The translations under genes and the position numbers were made by a program. From positions 62,001-126,000 of the forward strand of contig BDDD01002885.1 of the NCBI GenBank assembly GCA_001972305.1: a stretch of 64,000 nt of DNA, in the 5' to 3' direction. The DNA is from Cephalotus follicularis. Lineage: Eukaryota > Streptophyta > Magnoliopsida > Oxalidales > Cephalotaceae. The notes below the pieces were generated by a model, which searched no databases, was not told where the DNA came from, and was given only the letters and a program-made list of their open reading frames with translations. Below are positions 1 to 11,298 of this stretch, piece after piece (within the stretch, counting starts at the first letter, position 1; each line of letters opens with the position of its first letter).

Positions 1-408
1 CCTTCTAGCTCTCCCTCTCTCTCTTTCTCTCTCGTTGCCCTTCTTCTCTCTCCCTGTATCTTTCTTTCTTTCTTGCACGGGCGCACTGTACGCCCGTGTC
101 TCTTCTCCTCCCTCCTTTATTTTTGCTTCCTCTTTAGTATTTACCAGCCAAAATACTAAGGCCTGGGTCCCGATTATTCCGCGTAATGCGATATTAATTA
201 TCCAAACGACCACTAAAATAATCGTAATAATAATGCGAATATAGGGCCTTACTGTCGCACATTAAAAATGGGCTTTATTGGCCATTTTGGGCCTTATAAT
301 TGCGGCCAAATACGTGATTCCTTTAATCGATTCGGGCTCCATCGGCTCATTACGGCCATACACTGTGCCAATATTAAAATGATCATTTATGAAATTTCGG
401 GCACTACA
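1..408 (-). mobile_element. Partial LTR of the A family, antisense, cut by window edge
   Basis: Read on the minus strand, this stretch starts TGTAGTGCCCGAAATTTC at 408 and is collinear with the first ~370 bases of the complete A-family LTR that starts at 10922. Shared landmarks are the GAATTTCATAAAT start, the stretch around ACGACCACCAAAATAATCG and the CGGGCG hairpin. Bases 409-421 read GGAGAAAAAAGAG on the minus strand, like a polypurine tract, so this could be a 3' LTR of a minus-strand element. However, no gag-pol is visible to its right, so a truncated or solo LTR is equally possible. The rest lies left of the window. Confidence 0.75.
76..98. repeat. Perfect GC-rich hairpin in A-family LTR
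   Basis: CACGGGCG at 76-83 and CGCCCGTG at 91-98 are perfect reverse complements around a 7-base loop. The same position in the full A-family LTR (11245-11265) also forms a hairpin. It lies beside a pyrimidine-rich microsatellite. Confidence 0.75.
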
Positions 409-834
409 CTCTTTTTTCTCCTTATGGTGAAAATGAACTCTTAGAGAAACTAAAGCCTTCATTTTGGTTTATATAGCAAGTCATCACATAAGCATCCTAC
501 CTTAGACAAGACTTAGTCAATGGTAGATAAGTGACGTGTAATGAATTACATATATGATATAAATTCTGTCTCATATACTTCATATTTAATGATACTAATA
601 TCATTAGCATAATTAAATCTCGCTCCGTATCTCTTGCATTCTCACACTCGTATTGTGTGTCTCTATATATTCATAATTATGCTAGACATAGGATTAATCG
701 TAACACTTATGATTTTCCAATTACTCATTCCTAATCGCATTAGAAAGTTCTAATCGAAATAAAAGAATTAAACCCTAATTTTAATTCTTTGTTACACGTA
801 ATTAATAATCCATTAATCACAATTATCCTGATGA
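409..834. other. AT-rich noncoding spacer, no gene seen
   Basis: AT-rich sequence without coding potential. It is probably the outer part of the Y LTR-like unit that follows, but I could not find its terminus. No host gene, tRNA or transposase is visible. Confidence 0.4.
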
Positions 835-1884
835 TTAACATCGACATCTAGCAATGCATACTGACCCCCAAGTAATATGAATATAACCTCAAATCTCGAA
901 CTACAGTTATGTGTATGTATAATCCCTCTACCGATAAAGCTTGAATTAAACCTAGGGCAAGGAACATGTCAGACCATATTAGTTTATTCTTTATAATGAT
1001 ATCATGGGTAATTAGCCACCACGATCAAATTTAGAAACTCTTTCAAATTAACTGATCTCTGATATTGGAATCAACATTCCAATACCTTTTCATCCTAGCT
1101 AGGAAATCTTATAGCTAAACCCTAAGCATAAATTCTTTTTACTGGAAGCGATAGATTCCATATTGCTCATGCACATGTCTCCATGCATAATCTACCAAAC
1201 CCAACTAATACCTATATACTTCTCGTGGTTCGAAGATGTACTTAAGAATTATCAAAGTATGATATCTTATACATGAGACATCTAATGGTGGCTCATGTAT
1301 AAGGACCTCTCAAACTACTGCAATACAAGAAGCCTGTTTGACATGTAAGAAAAACTCCATATAGGACTTCTTATAGTGAGCCATTTTAGTGAACTCATAA
1401 AATAATGATCACCCACGTGTATGCCATAAAGTCACTACATGACGACTTGTGAGAACAGTCAACCTCTTCAACGAGCTAGCATACAATGTGCCAGTCTATT
1501 TGGATAACATATGTCTAAGCATGTTATCCTATGACTAGGAAGGCTCTAGAATAAAGCTTACCGATGTACTAAGTCTCATGGCATGATCTCATCATGATCT
1601 TAGTCATCAAACTTTATTCCGTGGACATTCATTATATATATATATAGTCATCAAACTTTATTCCATGGACATTCATTATATATATATATATATATATATA
1701 ATTAATTAATGAATGTTCATGGAATAAAGTTTGATGACTATGACCATGATGAGATCGTGCCAAACATATATAAATATATAGTTGCCATTGATTATAATAA
1801 ATAGCATCATTTATTGAACAATAATTTTTATTACAAACTACTGTTATTACAAGATGACATGTCTTGCAGGACTTATCCCTAACA
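835..1884. mobile_element. Y-type LTR-like repeat, copy 1
   Basis: The right end reads GACTTATCCCTAACA, the reverse complement of the common plant LTR start TGTTAGGGATAAGTC. Bases ~1447-1884 recur as a direct repeat at 3247-3372 plus 15340-15514. The longer stretch ~839-1884 recurs in reverse at 22173-23079, sharing the GCAATGCAT start block, the TTTTTACTGG block and the ACCCACGTGTA block. The left boundary, orientation and superfamily are unresolved, and no primer-binding site or coding region could be tied to it. Confidence 0.55.
1601..1740. repeat. 44-bp tandem duplication ending in a long hairpin
   Basis: A 44-bp unit beginning TAGTCATCAAACTTTATTCC occurs at 1601 and again at 1645. The second copy (1645-1678) is followed, after a 28-base TA-rich loop, by its reverse complement at 1707-1740 with one mismatch over 34 bases. 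It lies inside the Y LTR-like repeat. The matching Y copy at 15360-15400 has only a single diverged unit, so the duplication and inversion are local. Confidence 0.85.
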
Positions 1885-3227
1885 TTGAGTATGTTGATGA
1901 TAAGATTGATTAGAATGATTTAAAATGGATTAAATGGGTTTTTCATTGAAAACTGACTTTTAGATCTATTTTACCGTGTTTAGATCTAGTGACCTTATAA
2001 CGGTCCAAATGACTTGATCTCTTGATATGTCAACCCTGGTCATGTGTAGATCTTCCCCCTTAAGTTTCGCTTCAAACGGATTTGAGGAAGGCTTGTCAAT
2101 ACCCAAAGATAGCTCGTATAGACCTTTGTGTGTTTCAGTTGTTTTCTGCAAAATTCGTCAGAAGTCCACTATTAGCCAACTGGACTAAGCCAGCCAGTCG
2201 ACTGGTGGCAACCAATCGGCCGATGTCCCTACCCAGTCAACTAATAGTCGATTGGAGTGCCGTATACCACCCAAAAAGTGTTGTTTTCACTTGTTTTCTC
2301 AAATGATTTTCAATGGGAGCCTTCCAAGGCTCAAATGACATTATCTTAAACATATTTAATGTATTCGTACATGTTTCAACAAAGATTTGACTAATTAAAC
2401 AAAAGGGTTTTGAAATGTAAAGTTTTACGGAGATTTCCTCCGAAGTTACTCGTTTGAGATCTTTAGCTAGTTTTCCTCAATGATCTTCTTCGTGAGCTTC
2501 CTAAATGTGAATCTAACTTATGTAAACATACTTCACATTGAGTGGCTGATTCTTTAAAATTTTTCTACAATGTCTTAGTAAAGGATAAGGTAGAGTCTCC
2601 ATCGCTTCGTCGGTAAAAAGGTGGTCACTGCAATGCAAGAGTTCGTAAATATGTTAATTATCTTTTTCTATCATTCCAGTCGGCCCTGGTCGCTGGTGGG
2701 TGGACTTGTTTCTTATTCTGATATTCCTAACACACGAGGCCTCCAATTTTTGAGATGGAGCCCTCGGCTGATCCCGTTTTCTCTGTATAGATTCTTTGCT
2801 TGGGGATGAACTTCCCTCTTCAGATCCCCGATTCTTTGACCAGACTTTGGTCTTTATCAGCCTCCTGCTTCGACTATGGTCAGCTCAGTTTTTTGTCGTG
2901 TCCCTCAATGGAGTTGTGACTTCCAAATCTCCTTGCAGTCTCTTTCTCCGAGTGTGGGTTAGAGATTCCCCTCGGGGTCTTCAGTTCAATCCCAACACAT
3001 TCGTAACCAACTACAATTACTGAACTATCTTATCCATATCTGGCTTTTTGGAAAATTTCTCGGTGGTGTGAATTTCATGATTTGCCATTTTATCTTGTTG
3101 ATTTCCCCCTTGACTCTGTCGAGGTATGCTAGTTCCCCGTTCTGGCCTGACGGACCATGGCGATCCCCTTCCCGGTGTTCAATCACTGGGGCTTCATTCC
3201 TAGCTTGGTCTTGTTGGGTGTTTCCTA
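1885..3227. other. Noncoding repeat-derived spacer
   Basis: No supported gene. Bases ~2060-2560 share blocks such as TTCAAACGGATTTGA with the reverse complement of ~20400-20910, so the Y surroundings exist here in two opposite orientations. The short open frames at 2082-2306, 2621-3023 and 3068-3250 have no recognisable domain and are not annotated as genes. Confidence 0.4.
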
Positions 3228-3372
3228 CCTTCATCTCCAATGACTTGTGAGATCAGTCACCTTCTTCAATGAGCTAACACATAACGTGCTAGTCTTATTG
3301 GATTATATATGTCTAATGTATATAATCCTATGACAAGGAAGGTTCTAGGATAAAGCTTACAGATGTGCTAAG
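3228..3372. mobile_element. Y-type LTR-like repeat, copy 2, left part
   Basis: This is a direct repeat of ~1440-1570, sharing ACTTGTGAGA, a CAATGAGCTA-like block and AAGCTTACAGATGTGCTAAG. It is interrupted at 3372 by solo LTR S1. The copy resumes after the duplicated target CTAAG (3368-3372 and 15335-15339). Confidence 0.6.
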
Positions 3373-4799
3373 TGTAACACCCCTGATCCAAAACCGGGAT
3401 CACTCCCGATTCGGGATCGGTGTGTCACACAAAACTGAACTAAAAGATATCAAAGATCATAATCTTAATCATCATCAATACATGGTGGTTCTAAAAATCG
3501 GAAAACATGTATAATCATGAAACATAAACTGAATCTGAAACATAATCTGAAAACTTTATCATAAACCAAAATGTCATAATCCAAAAATCACAATACTGTT
3601 TAAATAACTGGCCTATACATGACCATAACACTATCAAGAACATAACCGGATCAAACTCCTAGATAATCCTCTGACATAGGGTAACTCTCTCATCACACTT
3701 GCCCATGTTGTCCCTGAAAACCTGCCGCATGAAAAACAAAACGCGGCTGAGCAAACCTCAGTACAGATATAGAATCATAAAACAGTTTACGAACAGTTTA
3801 TGAAACAAATCAGTTACGAAACAACTTAATTACGAATCAAAACGGATACGAATCAAAACAGAACAGTTGCGATTCATAACATATCAGTTACGAATCATAA
3901 CAGAAGGAAACAAAACTGTATCCGAAACAAAGCAATTTACCAAAACGAAACAGTACAAAACAAACAGATTACGGAACAAAACAAAGCAGTAAACGATAAA
4001 TGATAATTTGAAAGCAGTAAGATTTCAAAGTTAACTCCAAACAGAAATCTTAAGCAATATATCAGTTTAAACATTCTTTGAAATCACATATGAACTTTCA
4101 TAAAAACCAAATCCATAACTTTCAAAACGCATGACAAACCTTTCAAAACATAAGTTCCATACTGAGCCACATATCACATATAAGAACACATATAGCAAGG
4201 GAGTAGCTAATTCCACATGCCAAGTAGAATTGAAGTGTACGACACTACATATATCAATTCTCATAACATATCATATCACATCACATATCATATACTACAA
4301 TCAATTCATACGCCTCTATCACATAGCGGATCCATAAATCCACCTCATGGGATTTATTCATAACACTCAGAGACGCCGTAGACTAATCACACCGCTACGG
4401 AAGTGTCATGTCCCCGTGCCAGGCCTACGACATGCCTATGGTACACCCCATAGGTGGGTACAATACTCAGTATTCAATCATTTCGAAAACATTGATTTAT
4501 CAAAATCACTTTAAAAACACATATAAACATGCTTTTTCGAAACATATTCAAAAATCTTTAACAAACGATATCATAACGTGCATTTCATTATCGGAAATCA
4601 ACTCATTTATTTCCACCATAAAAGAGATTATCATAACATATTTCATAACATATCATAGCATAAGAATAATAAAGTCGAGAACATTCAAATTTCATAAAAT
4701 GTCAAAAACTGACTTTATTTTCGAAACATATCGAAACCATAAAACATAACTGAGTTCATAAACTGAAAGAACATAGCATAAAAACAAAGCTGATTTTCG

Positions 4800-5115
4800 T
4801 TCGATAAAATCAGATAGCCAAAGAGTGATAGTGTTCGTACATATCCATTAGGCAATAAAACAGGTTTATTCAATCCAAACCAATCGATGATAACCAAGAA
4901 AGGGGATCCATACCAAATACAGAATCTGAAATTATCTCAAATATAATCAGAAAGATAGCCAAGAAAGAAGGACATCCGTACTTCATTTACTAAAACAAAA
5001 CAGAATTTATCTCAACAATACCGAAAGAGATATCAAGGAAAGAGAATCCGTGCTTTATTCATAAAAGTAAAATTAACTTTTTACTCTAATAAAAATAATA
5101 GGAGGGTATCAAGGN
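4800..5115. repeat. Degenerate ATCCGTAC array in S1, left segment
   Basis: Units of roughly 60-80 bp, each built on GATAGCCAAGAAAG followed by ATCCGTAC, repeat with drift and minor indels. The array is cut by the insertion of A and continues at 13842. It corresponds to the longer array at 59090-59870 in S2. Confidence 0.7.
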
Positions 5116-5139
5116 NNNNNNNNNNNNNNNNNNNNNNNN
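5116..5139. other. Assembly gap (24 N)
   Basis: The gap follows directly after the target duplication CAAGG (5111-5115). The start of A's 5' LTR (~360 bases by comparison with 10922-11281) and the missing end of the inserted E-type LTR must lie here. The true missing sequence is therefore probably far longer than 24 bases (inference). Confidence 0.9.
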
Positions 5140-6306
5140 AAACATGAAAGTTAAATAGGACATCTTAAGGTTTTCAAAACATCCAGCCATTTAATTTTTC
5201 ATCAAGAAACGAGTGAGATATGATTGAAATAAGCTACTGCTTAATCCTGGAATAAAACAGTGCCTGAACAGAAATTTTAAACTTGGAATTACATCAAGAA
5301 AACGATAGAATCTTGAAACACTCAAAGAATAACAGTTAAAGAGGACATTCTAAAGTTTCCAGAACATCCAACCATTCGAAAATCCATTGAGAATTGAAGA
5401 AGTTATAAATAAAAGAAGCTGCTGTCAAAACAGGGGATGTTTGTAAAGAATGGGTAAAGAATTTCCTTACCTTAGCTTTAGAATTCCTTTCTCTATTGCT
5501 TTCCACAAATTCTAGACTTCACACTCTGCAAAATTACTCACTTTTTTAGCTCAAATTGATTGAGTTCAAGGTTCCTTTCCATTAAATAGAGAGATGGCTT
5601 CTTGGGTAAGTTTCTCCCCCACCTCTCACACACTCAATCACCTATCCTGGCAGCCCATGTGACTAAATTTTAACCAATCCAAGTGTTGCACTTGTTAGAT
5701 CCCCAGATAAAACCTTATAACATCCTCCCCTGGCCTGCCACGTGTCCCCAATTAAAGAATTTTACTCCCAAAATACCAAAAAGTCAGATTTTATCTTTGT
5801 CTGTAGCGAAGACGTCGACTCCTTCCTCAAAGACGTCGACTCCTTTGAGTCTTCGCTCAGGTCAACTGATGCATATAACTTCATCGCGTCGATGTTTAAA
5901 ATTAAGATGTCGACTTCTTTCAAGGCGTCGACTCCTTTAATAAAAACGTCGACTCTCCTTAGACAGTTTTGTCAATGACGCATATAACTTCAACGCGTCG
6001 ACTTTTAAAATTAAGACGTCGACTGCTACCAAAGGCGTCGACTCCTTCCATAAAAACGTCGACTCTCTTTAGATAGTTTTCAACTCTTAGCCTTTTAGAT
6101 CTACATTCATCCAAAACAAATAGCCAAATAAAATTTTCTTCTAGGGGCGCTGCCCCCTGAATCCTCGCCCGCTGTCCGGGCAGCGGAAACCCCCGTACTC
6201 CCCGAGCGTAGGGTCATACTACGGGTCCCTTAAACTATTTGCCAACTACACAATAGCAATAATTTTTCCATAATTAATATCTTTACTGGAAATTCGGGTC
6301 ATCACA
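5140..6306 (-). mobile_element. E-type LTR inserted in the 5' LTR of A (partial)
   Basis: On the minus strand it starts TGTGATGACCCGAATTTC at 6306 and runs collinear with the start of element E at 43677, sharing the CCTACGCTCGG block near 6205. The other end is lost in the gap at 5116-5139, so the target duplication cannot be confirmed; GGCGC at 6307-6311 would be the right copy. It contains a ten-copy GTCGAC array and short GC hairpins around 6144-6184. Confidence 0.75.
5811..6063. repeat. GTCGAC palindrome array, E-type LTR
   Basis: GTCGAC-type cores begin at 5814, 5835, 5888, 5909, 5927, 5948, 5997, 6018, 6037 and 6058. Four pairs are exactly 21 bp apart and others are 18-19 bp apart. Typical unit: AAGACGTCGACTCCTT. 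This is the densest example of the motif that recurs in families A, B, K and M. Confidence 0.9.
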
Positions 6307-6323
6307 GGCGCTCTTTGCGCCTG
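6305..6323. repeat. GC hairpin CAGGCGC...GCGCCTG
   Basis: Seven-base perfect arms surround a 5-base loop, followed by a GA-rich tract. It is repeated at the same LTR position in the 3' LTR (11280-11298). Confidence 0.8.
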
Positions 6324-7986
6324 CATCAGGGAGATATGGCGAGAGAGAGTGGGAGAGAGATCGGCTGAGAGAACGGAAAAGGACGCCGGAGCCAGCTACC
6401 GAACCGGGAGAGCACGCCGGTCAACCCAAGGCCTCGAACCGACGGTAACCTCCTCCCCATTCTTCTCTTTTTCTTCTTTTTTCTTCTCCTTGCCACCACT
6501 GTCGCACCTTTTCCCGGCGTTTCCCGGCGCCGTTAGCGTCGCGGGTGGGGTGGGTTTTCATCTAGAAGGCCCGCTCTTCCCATTTTGACCACCGGTGAGG
6601 CGTGATTCGGCCGGAAACGGCCGAAATCAGTTGAATGAGTCGACTCAGTGAGTCGACTCACTGTAGTGCAAGACACGGCGTTTGGCGCCGAGTCTCGGTG
6701 AGTCACGGGCATTAACGCGTATAACTAGTGATTGTGTGGCATTTTTAGGTGGTGATCGGACCTGTTGAGGTCCGGCGAGTCATCTGAGTGAGTCGCAACT
6801 CGCTGTCGGTCGTGGTGCGGCGTTCGGCACCGATTCCCGATGAGTCTTGACCGATTTTGAGTAGACCGTTCAATGTGGAACCCGTTGATGGGTGTTTCAC
6901 CGCCTGGTTGTGTCGATCGGAAACCGGCCGACGTTTCGGTGACGGAAATGTTTTGTGTGTCGAACATAAGGGAAATGTGTTGTATGTGCTGTGTGTTAGT
7001 GGCAATTGGGTTTGGCATCGAGGATTTGATCAATTGGCGAGAACCGGGTTCGGTTCAACGGTTTCTGGGAGATGTTCGGCAATTGAACCTGCGGCTCGAC
7101 TGTGCTGGTGTTCCTGCGATTCCTAACTTGGAATCAAAGGTAGGGGAAAGTGATAAATTTATACATGCATTTTGGGTTTTAAGTTAATGAATACCATTGA
7201 TGATTGCATGTTAATGGGTGAATTGTGATTATGGACATGTTGTGGTGATTTCAGTGATATACGGAGTTAACTTGCATGTGTAAATTACATGAATATTGAA
7301 CTGGGTTATGTATGGATGATTTTGATCATGGCTTGCTATGTTAAAGCTGTGTAGAAAAAGTTCTGGGTTCCTTTTGGGACATATTTACTGCTTGTGGTGA
7401 TATAACTTATGAGTTATACTTGTACTGTGAGCATGTATATATTTTTATATGTACATACGGAGGTATACTTACTGTGAAAATTACATGTCATGGCTCATCA
7501 TAATGCATGCATTCATGATACTCATTATCATATGACTCGAACTGTATTTATGGGTTTATTCACTTAGCAAAGTGAGGACAAAGGCTAACCCCTACTGTAA
7601 CAGATTGACAGAGTGGATATGAGATGGAGCATGCATGGAGACTTAAAGAGAAGACTGTGTAGTTTCTCTTATTTCTTGTACTGGGTTAATGAACAATGAT
7701 TATGTAATCGGATTTTGTAACATGGGCTATTTTATTATCTCGTACTGTATTATTTCACGCTCTGTTTTGGGTGATCGACAGTTATGATTGGGTTTATTTA
7801 TAAACTTGTTGAGCATCACGTAGTATGGGATGCATGATGCGTGTTTAAATTCGGCTCACTTAAGTTATTGCTTCCGCTACTGAAGGTTCGTATTTATTCA
7901 TTTTATCGCATGAGATGAATTATTATTGTTGATTGCCTTACCACTTTATATGTTGTCTTGTCGTGGAAAACGGGGGCATGACAATG

Positions 7987-7998
7987 TGGTATCAGAGC
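7987..7998 (+). other. Primer-binding site of A
   Basis: TGGTATCAGAGC lies 3 bases after the LTR end at 7983. It is the standard complement of the 3' end of plant initiator tRNA-Met and fixes the plus orientation of A. Confidence 0.9.
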
Positions 7999-8099
7999 TT
8001 ATATTCCTTTTATAAGCTATCGTTGGGATACTATCCTCGGCAACTTAATAGTAGGATGAAGGAACTTGTCCAGGCTAATAGGTTCCTTGGCAATTAACG

Positions 8100-8330
8100 A
8101 TCATTTCCTCGAGATGAACAATGACATCTTTCCTTATAGGAAACAAAACGGACGAAAGGAGAAAAATCGGAAGGCCTTGAGCCGCTAATGGAAGTGTTCC
8201 TGAGGAAGTAAATGACAGAACGAACCCTATGAGCCGTAAAGCAGATTGCTTCCAGCAGTAGATGGTTGCGAATGCTGCAAACGTGGAGGATATGCGTCGA
8301 TTGTACGCATAAGCATAGCCACAGCACATG
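8100..8330 (+). pseudogene. Decayed gag N-terminus of A
   Basis: The leader and the first ~60 codons of gag in B (from about 30040) are recognisable here as nucleotide similarity. Shared pieces include CGAGATGAACAATGACATC-like leader, a GGACGAAAGGAGAAAA block, GAGGAAGTAAATG and the block around GTGGAGGATATGCG. Several frameshifts and stops prevent translation, and similarity fades beyond ~8340, where the rest of gag-pol would start. A may therefore descend from a B-like autonomous element that lost its coding domain (inference). Confidence 0.65.
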
Positions 8331-8810
8331 GTTTCTGACCATGTTGCGCGGCATGATGGAGACCATTTTGGAAGAGCCTGATATGAACGTAGGTGCCTAG
8401 AGTGATGTCGTCGATGCCTAAAGGGTGGTGTTGACGCCAATAGCCCTGTTTTTGTGAAACTGCCCGGTTTCACATGGATCTCGATTTCGATTGAGATCAG
8501 GCTAATGCTTAAGCCTCCGAAATAGCACCTAAGGCTGCCAAGCAGTCTAGAGTTACCCGGAAGACTGACCTCAAGAAGGCAGACCTCTCAAAATCGTACG
8601 AGATACATTGAATGAAGTGACAGTGAGGGCTTTGAAGTCTGAAATGATCAAGTGACCCACCGAATGATCCGTAATGGCTAAATGGTCGATCGGATGAGCC
8701 GAAAGGCATAAGTATTGTCCGAAAAGTTTCTGTATCGAATAGTGGTTGATCAGAATAGAATATGAATGGTCATTGCGAATGGCTAGTGTGTCATCATGGA
8801 TTGTATTGTA

Positions 8811-9080
8811 TCGTTATCGATCGCATCGTATCAGAATGGACCGTTGTTGAACGGTTGGTGATCGAATGTATCGTTGTTGAACGGATAGTGCTCGTTTGAG
8901 CAGTTGTTGAGCGGTTAGCGATCATACGGGCCGTTGTTGAACGGATAGTGATCGAATGAACCGTTGTTGAGCAGTTAGTGATTGTATGAACTGTTATTGA
9001 GCGGTTAATGATCGAATGGGTCGTTATCGATCGGATAGTGGACAAATGGACTGTTATCGAATAGATGGGCATTGCATGGA
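8811..9080. repeat. 30-bp tandem array in the internal domain of A
   Basis: Nine units keep exact 30-base register at 8811, 8841, 8871, 8901, 8931, 8961, 8991, 9021 and 9051. The consensus begins CCGTTGTTGAACGG followed by TTAGTGATCGAATGAA. Each unit contains a short inverted repeat (CCGTTgttgAACGG). The minus-strand open frame over it, with Ser-Thr-Ile-Arg repeats, is a by-product of the 30-base period. Confidence 0.92.
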
Positions 9081-9189
9081 TGCTCGAACTAGATTGCGAA
9101 TGAACTGATAGGGCGGACAACTACTTATATGTGCTGGTATGGGACAATATATATATTTAGTCGACCATTAGATGTCAACTACATATGTT

Positions 9190-9385
9190 GTTAGCCTCTA
9201 GATTCCTGGTAGAGTGAACGGATATGGACCGCGAACTGCTGTTGGCCGTAACGGATATGAATTGTAAATTGGTATTGACCGTAAACGGCTGTGGGCTGTA
9301 AACGGATACAAATTGTGAATGGATATAGACCGTAAACAGCTATGAACCATAAACAGATGTGAAATGTAATGGATAGAGCCCAATC
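9190..9385. repeat. Second, more diverged array in A
   Basis: Short units built on ACGGATATGAATTGTAAAT and GACCGTAAACGGCTGTG alternate with uneven spacing. A third remnant with similar words (CGAACGGATATAGATTG) lies at 10615-10690. They look like decayed relatives of the 30-bp array. Confidence 0.6.
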
Positions 9386-9589
9386 ATGGATTGATACGGG
9401 ACGAAAGGCCCCGGATGATAGTATATGGTAGAGTTACTGAAAACGTATTTTGTTATGACTTGTATAAATGTGAAATGACATTGTTCACATTGCTTATGCT
9501 ATGTACGCATCTCGCATGATTGACATTATATATATATCTGCTACACCCTGTCACGCATTCATTGCATATGTATATTGTACACAGCTTTT

Positions 9590-10345
9590 GGCTGCTGACC
9601 TGTTTCATTGAAATGAAGTGGGTCAGGTTTAATTTCAGGTTCAGGTTCAGGTGGACGCGATAGTTATTAGACAGTCCGACTGCAGGTTAAGAATCTATAT
9701 TCTTTGATCTATGGTTGTATAAGGTAATTGATGTAGATGGACAGTGTATTTATATTATATGACCTGCCGGCTTGTGGCAGTGCGAGAATATAAATGTGTG
9801 TTGATGTATTGGACCTGCCGGCATGTGGCAGTGCATCATTTGATCGATGTATAATATTATTGGATATGATCAGACCCATCTTTTGAGGTTTTGACATGAC
9901 TATCCTTCGTATGCGTATGGTATTATTGGATATGATCAAGCCCCTCATTGTGGGTATTGAAAGGATTGTCCTTCCGCATGCAAATGATATACTTGATTTA
10001 GTTGTGATGTAGTCTGGTGCAGGCGGAGCCCCCAGAATATAGATTGTGATGAGATATGAGAGTTAAACCCCAAAACATATAAACTATGGTTTATCAGGTG
10101 GCATGGAGTCCGATAAACGAATACTTCATGCCGAATTTTCTAGAAATCTTAAGGGTTTGATTTTAATGGATTCATCACTTGAGGTTCTAGAATGATGTAA
10201 TTCTATTGAATTGTGGTTTGATGAGGGCTGAGCCCATTTGTAAATTGCTGGTTCCTCCTTCGGGAGTGTGGACATATAAAATGTGTTTTCTTTACAGGGG
10301 GCATAGTCCTGTAAACGAATACTTCATGCCCGATTTTCGGGAGAT
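9590..10345 (+). other. LTR-derived modules inside the internal domain of A
   Basis: Bases 9590-9850 are collinear with the reverse complement of D LTR 15870-16050: a CTGACC...GTGGGTCAGG block, then ACCTGCCGGCTTGTGGCAG, duplicated at ~9761 and ~9811. Bases 10215-10345 closely match the reverse complement of C LTR 42367-42490 and 51377-51500, including GGGCTGAGCCCATTT, CCTTCGGGAGTGTG, a TATAAAA-like box and CAGGGGGCATAGTCC. A second partial copy lies at 10077-10145. The domain between primer site and polypurine tract therefore carries pieces of other families' LTRs. Confidence 0.75.
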
Positions 10346-10895
10346 TATAAGACTTGAAATGTATTTAACTGATTATTCCTCTGACAGGATGTGATTGTTT
10401 AAAGTTCTAGCTTATAGCACTTTTGAGTATGATTGATATATGATTGTTTGAATTGGACGGAACTATGCTGAATATACCAGTATAGGATCCTTACTGTTGG
10501 GACATTGAAAGTCATTAGCTGAATAAGTGCTAATTGGAGTTATTTGGAGTTGCGGAATAATAATGGATAAGATGTTGGGTTCTTAGAGACCCAGTGATAT
10601 GGATATAGTATGGTTACAGATCGAACGGATATAGATTGTACGATTATGGAATGTGCGGTCATGAACCATATGACTATGGATCGTATGATTATGAATGGTT
10701 TGACGTGGGTGAGCTGTGATCACAAGCCTATCGCTCCAGTTTTTCATACATCCCGCGATTAACAAGATGTATCGAGATTTGAAGCTTGATATGGGTGGAA
10801 GTGTGATGGTAATACCATGGACTTGGAAAGCCACTTAGAACGTGAGGGAAGTGAAGGCATTCTACCTTCACATGTTTAATCAAAGGAATCTCGGG

Positions 10896-10921
10896 ACGAG
10901 ATTTCTTTAAGGAGGGGAGAA
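10896..10921 (+). other. Polypurine tract of A
   Basis: TTTCTTTAAGGAGGGGAGAA immediately precedes the LTR start TGTAACGCCCC at 10922. Such a tract primes plus-strand DNA synthesis and confirms the element orientation. Confidence 0.88.
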
Positions 10922-11244
10922 TGTAACGCCCCGAATTTCATAAATAATTATTATGAAAGTGGTTCATGTACAGTCGTGATAAAATCGATAGAGCCCAGAG
11001 TAATAAAAAAGGCATTACGCATTTAAGTGGTAATTGTGTTAGCTAAAACGGCTAATAAAACATATTTTTAATGCGCGACAATAAAGCCCAAATGTTCGCA
11101 TTTTTATTGCGATTATTTTGGTGGTCGTTTGAATAATTTATGTCGCAATTCGCGGAAAAATCGGGACCTGTACCTTATTATTTTACCAGAAAATACTAAA
11201 GAGAAAGCAAAATAACAAAACAATAAAGGGAAGAAGAGACACAC

Positions 11245-11298
11245 ACGGGCGCATCACGCGCCCGTCCAACAAAAGAACGCAGGCGCTCTGTGCGCCTG
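11245..11298. repeat. Two adjacent GC hairpins in the 3' LTR of A
   Basis: ACGGGCGC/GCGCCCGT at 11245-11252 and 11258-11265 and CAGGCGC/GCGCCTG at 11280-11286 and 11292-11298 are both perfect, with 5-base loops. They directly precede a GAGAGAGA-rich tract. Confidence 0.85.

Larger units (their letters stand above)
5116..7983 (+). mobile_element. 5' LTR of A, interrupted and internally deleted
   Basis: Bases 6307-7983 match the 3' LTR from 11282 onward, ending CGGGGGCATGACA. The first ~360 bases are lost in the gap and in the inserted E-type LTR (5140-6306). Near 7360 this copy lacks ~900 bases that the 3' LTR carries at ~12345-13255, including its GTCGAC-like array. The two LTRs are otherwise very similar over 6307-7350 and 7390-7983. 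Confidence 0.8.

Noticed and set aside
5811..6063. Simple chance enrichment of a restriction-type palindrome
   Set aside because: Ten cores in 250 bases with repeated exact 21-bp spacing, and the same spacing in other families, make chance unlikely.
6857..7187. Overlapping open frames of ~90-105 codons, repeated at 11832-12162
   Set aside because: They are LTR sequence of element A read in two frames; there is no codon constraint between copies beyond DNA identity.
8811..9080. CRISPR-like array
   Set aside because: Whole 30-bp units are tandem and lack unique spacers; the context is a plant retrotransposon with no cas genes.
8794..9120. Minus-strand open frame with Ser-Thr-Ile-Arg repeats
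   Set aside because: A 30-base tandem array keeps any frame open; it has no known domain and lies inside a noncoding element body.
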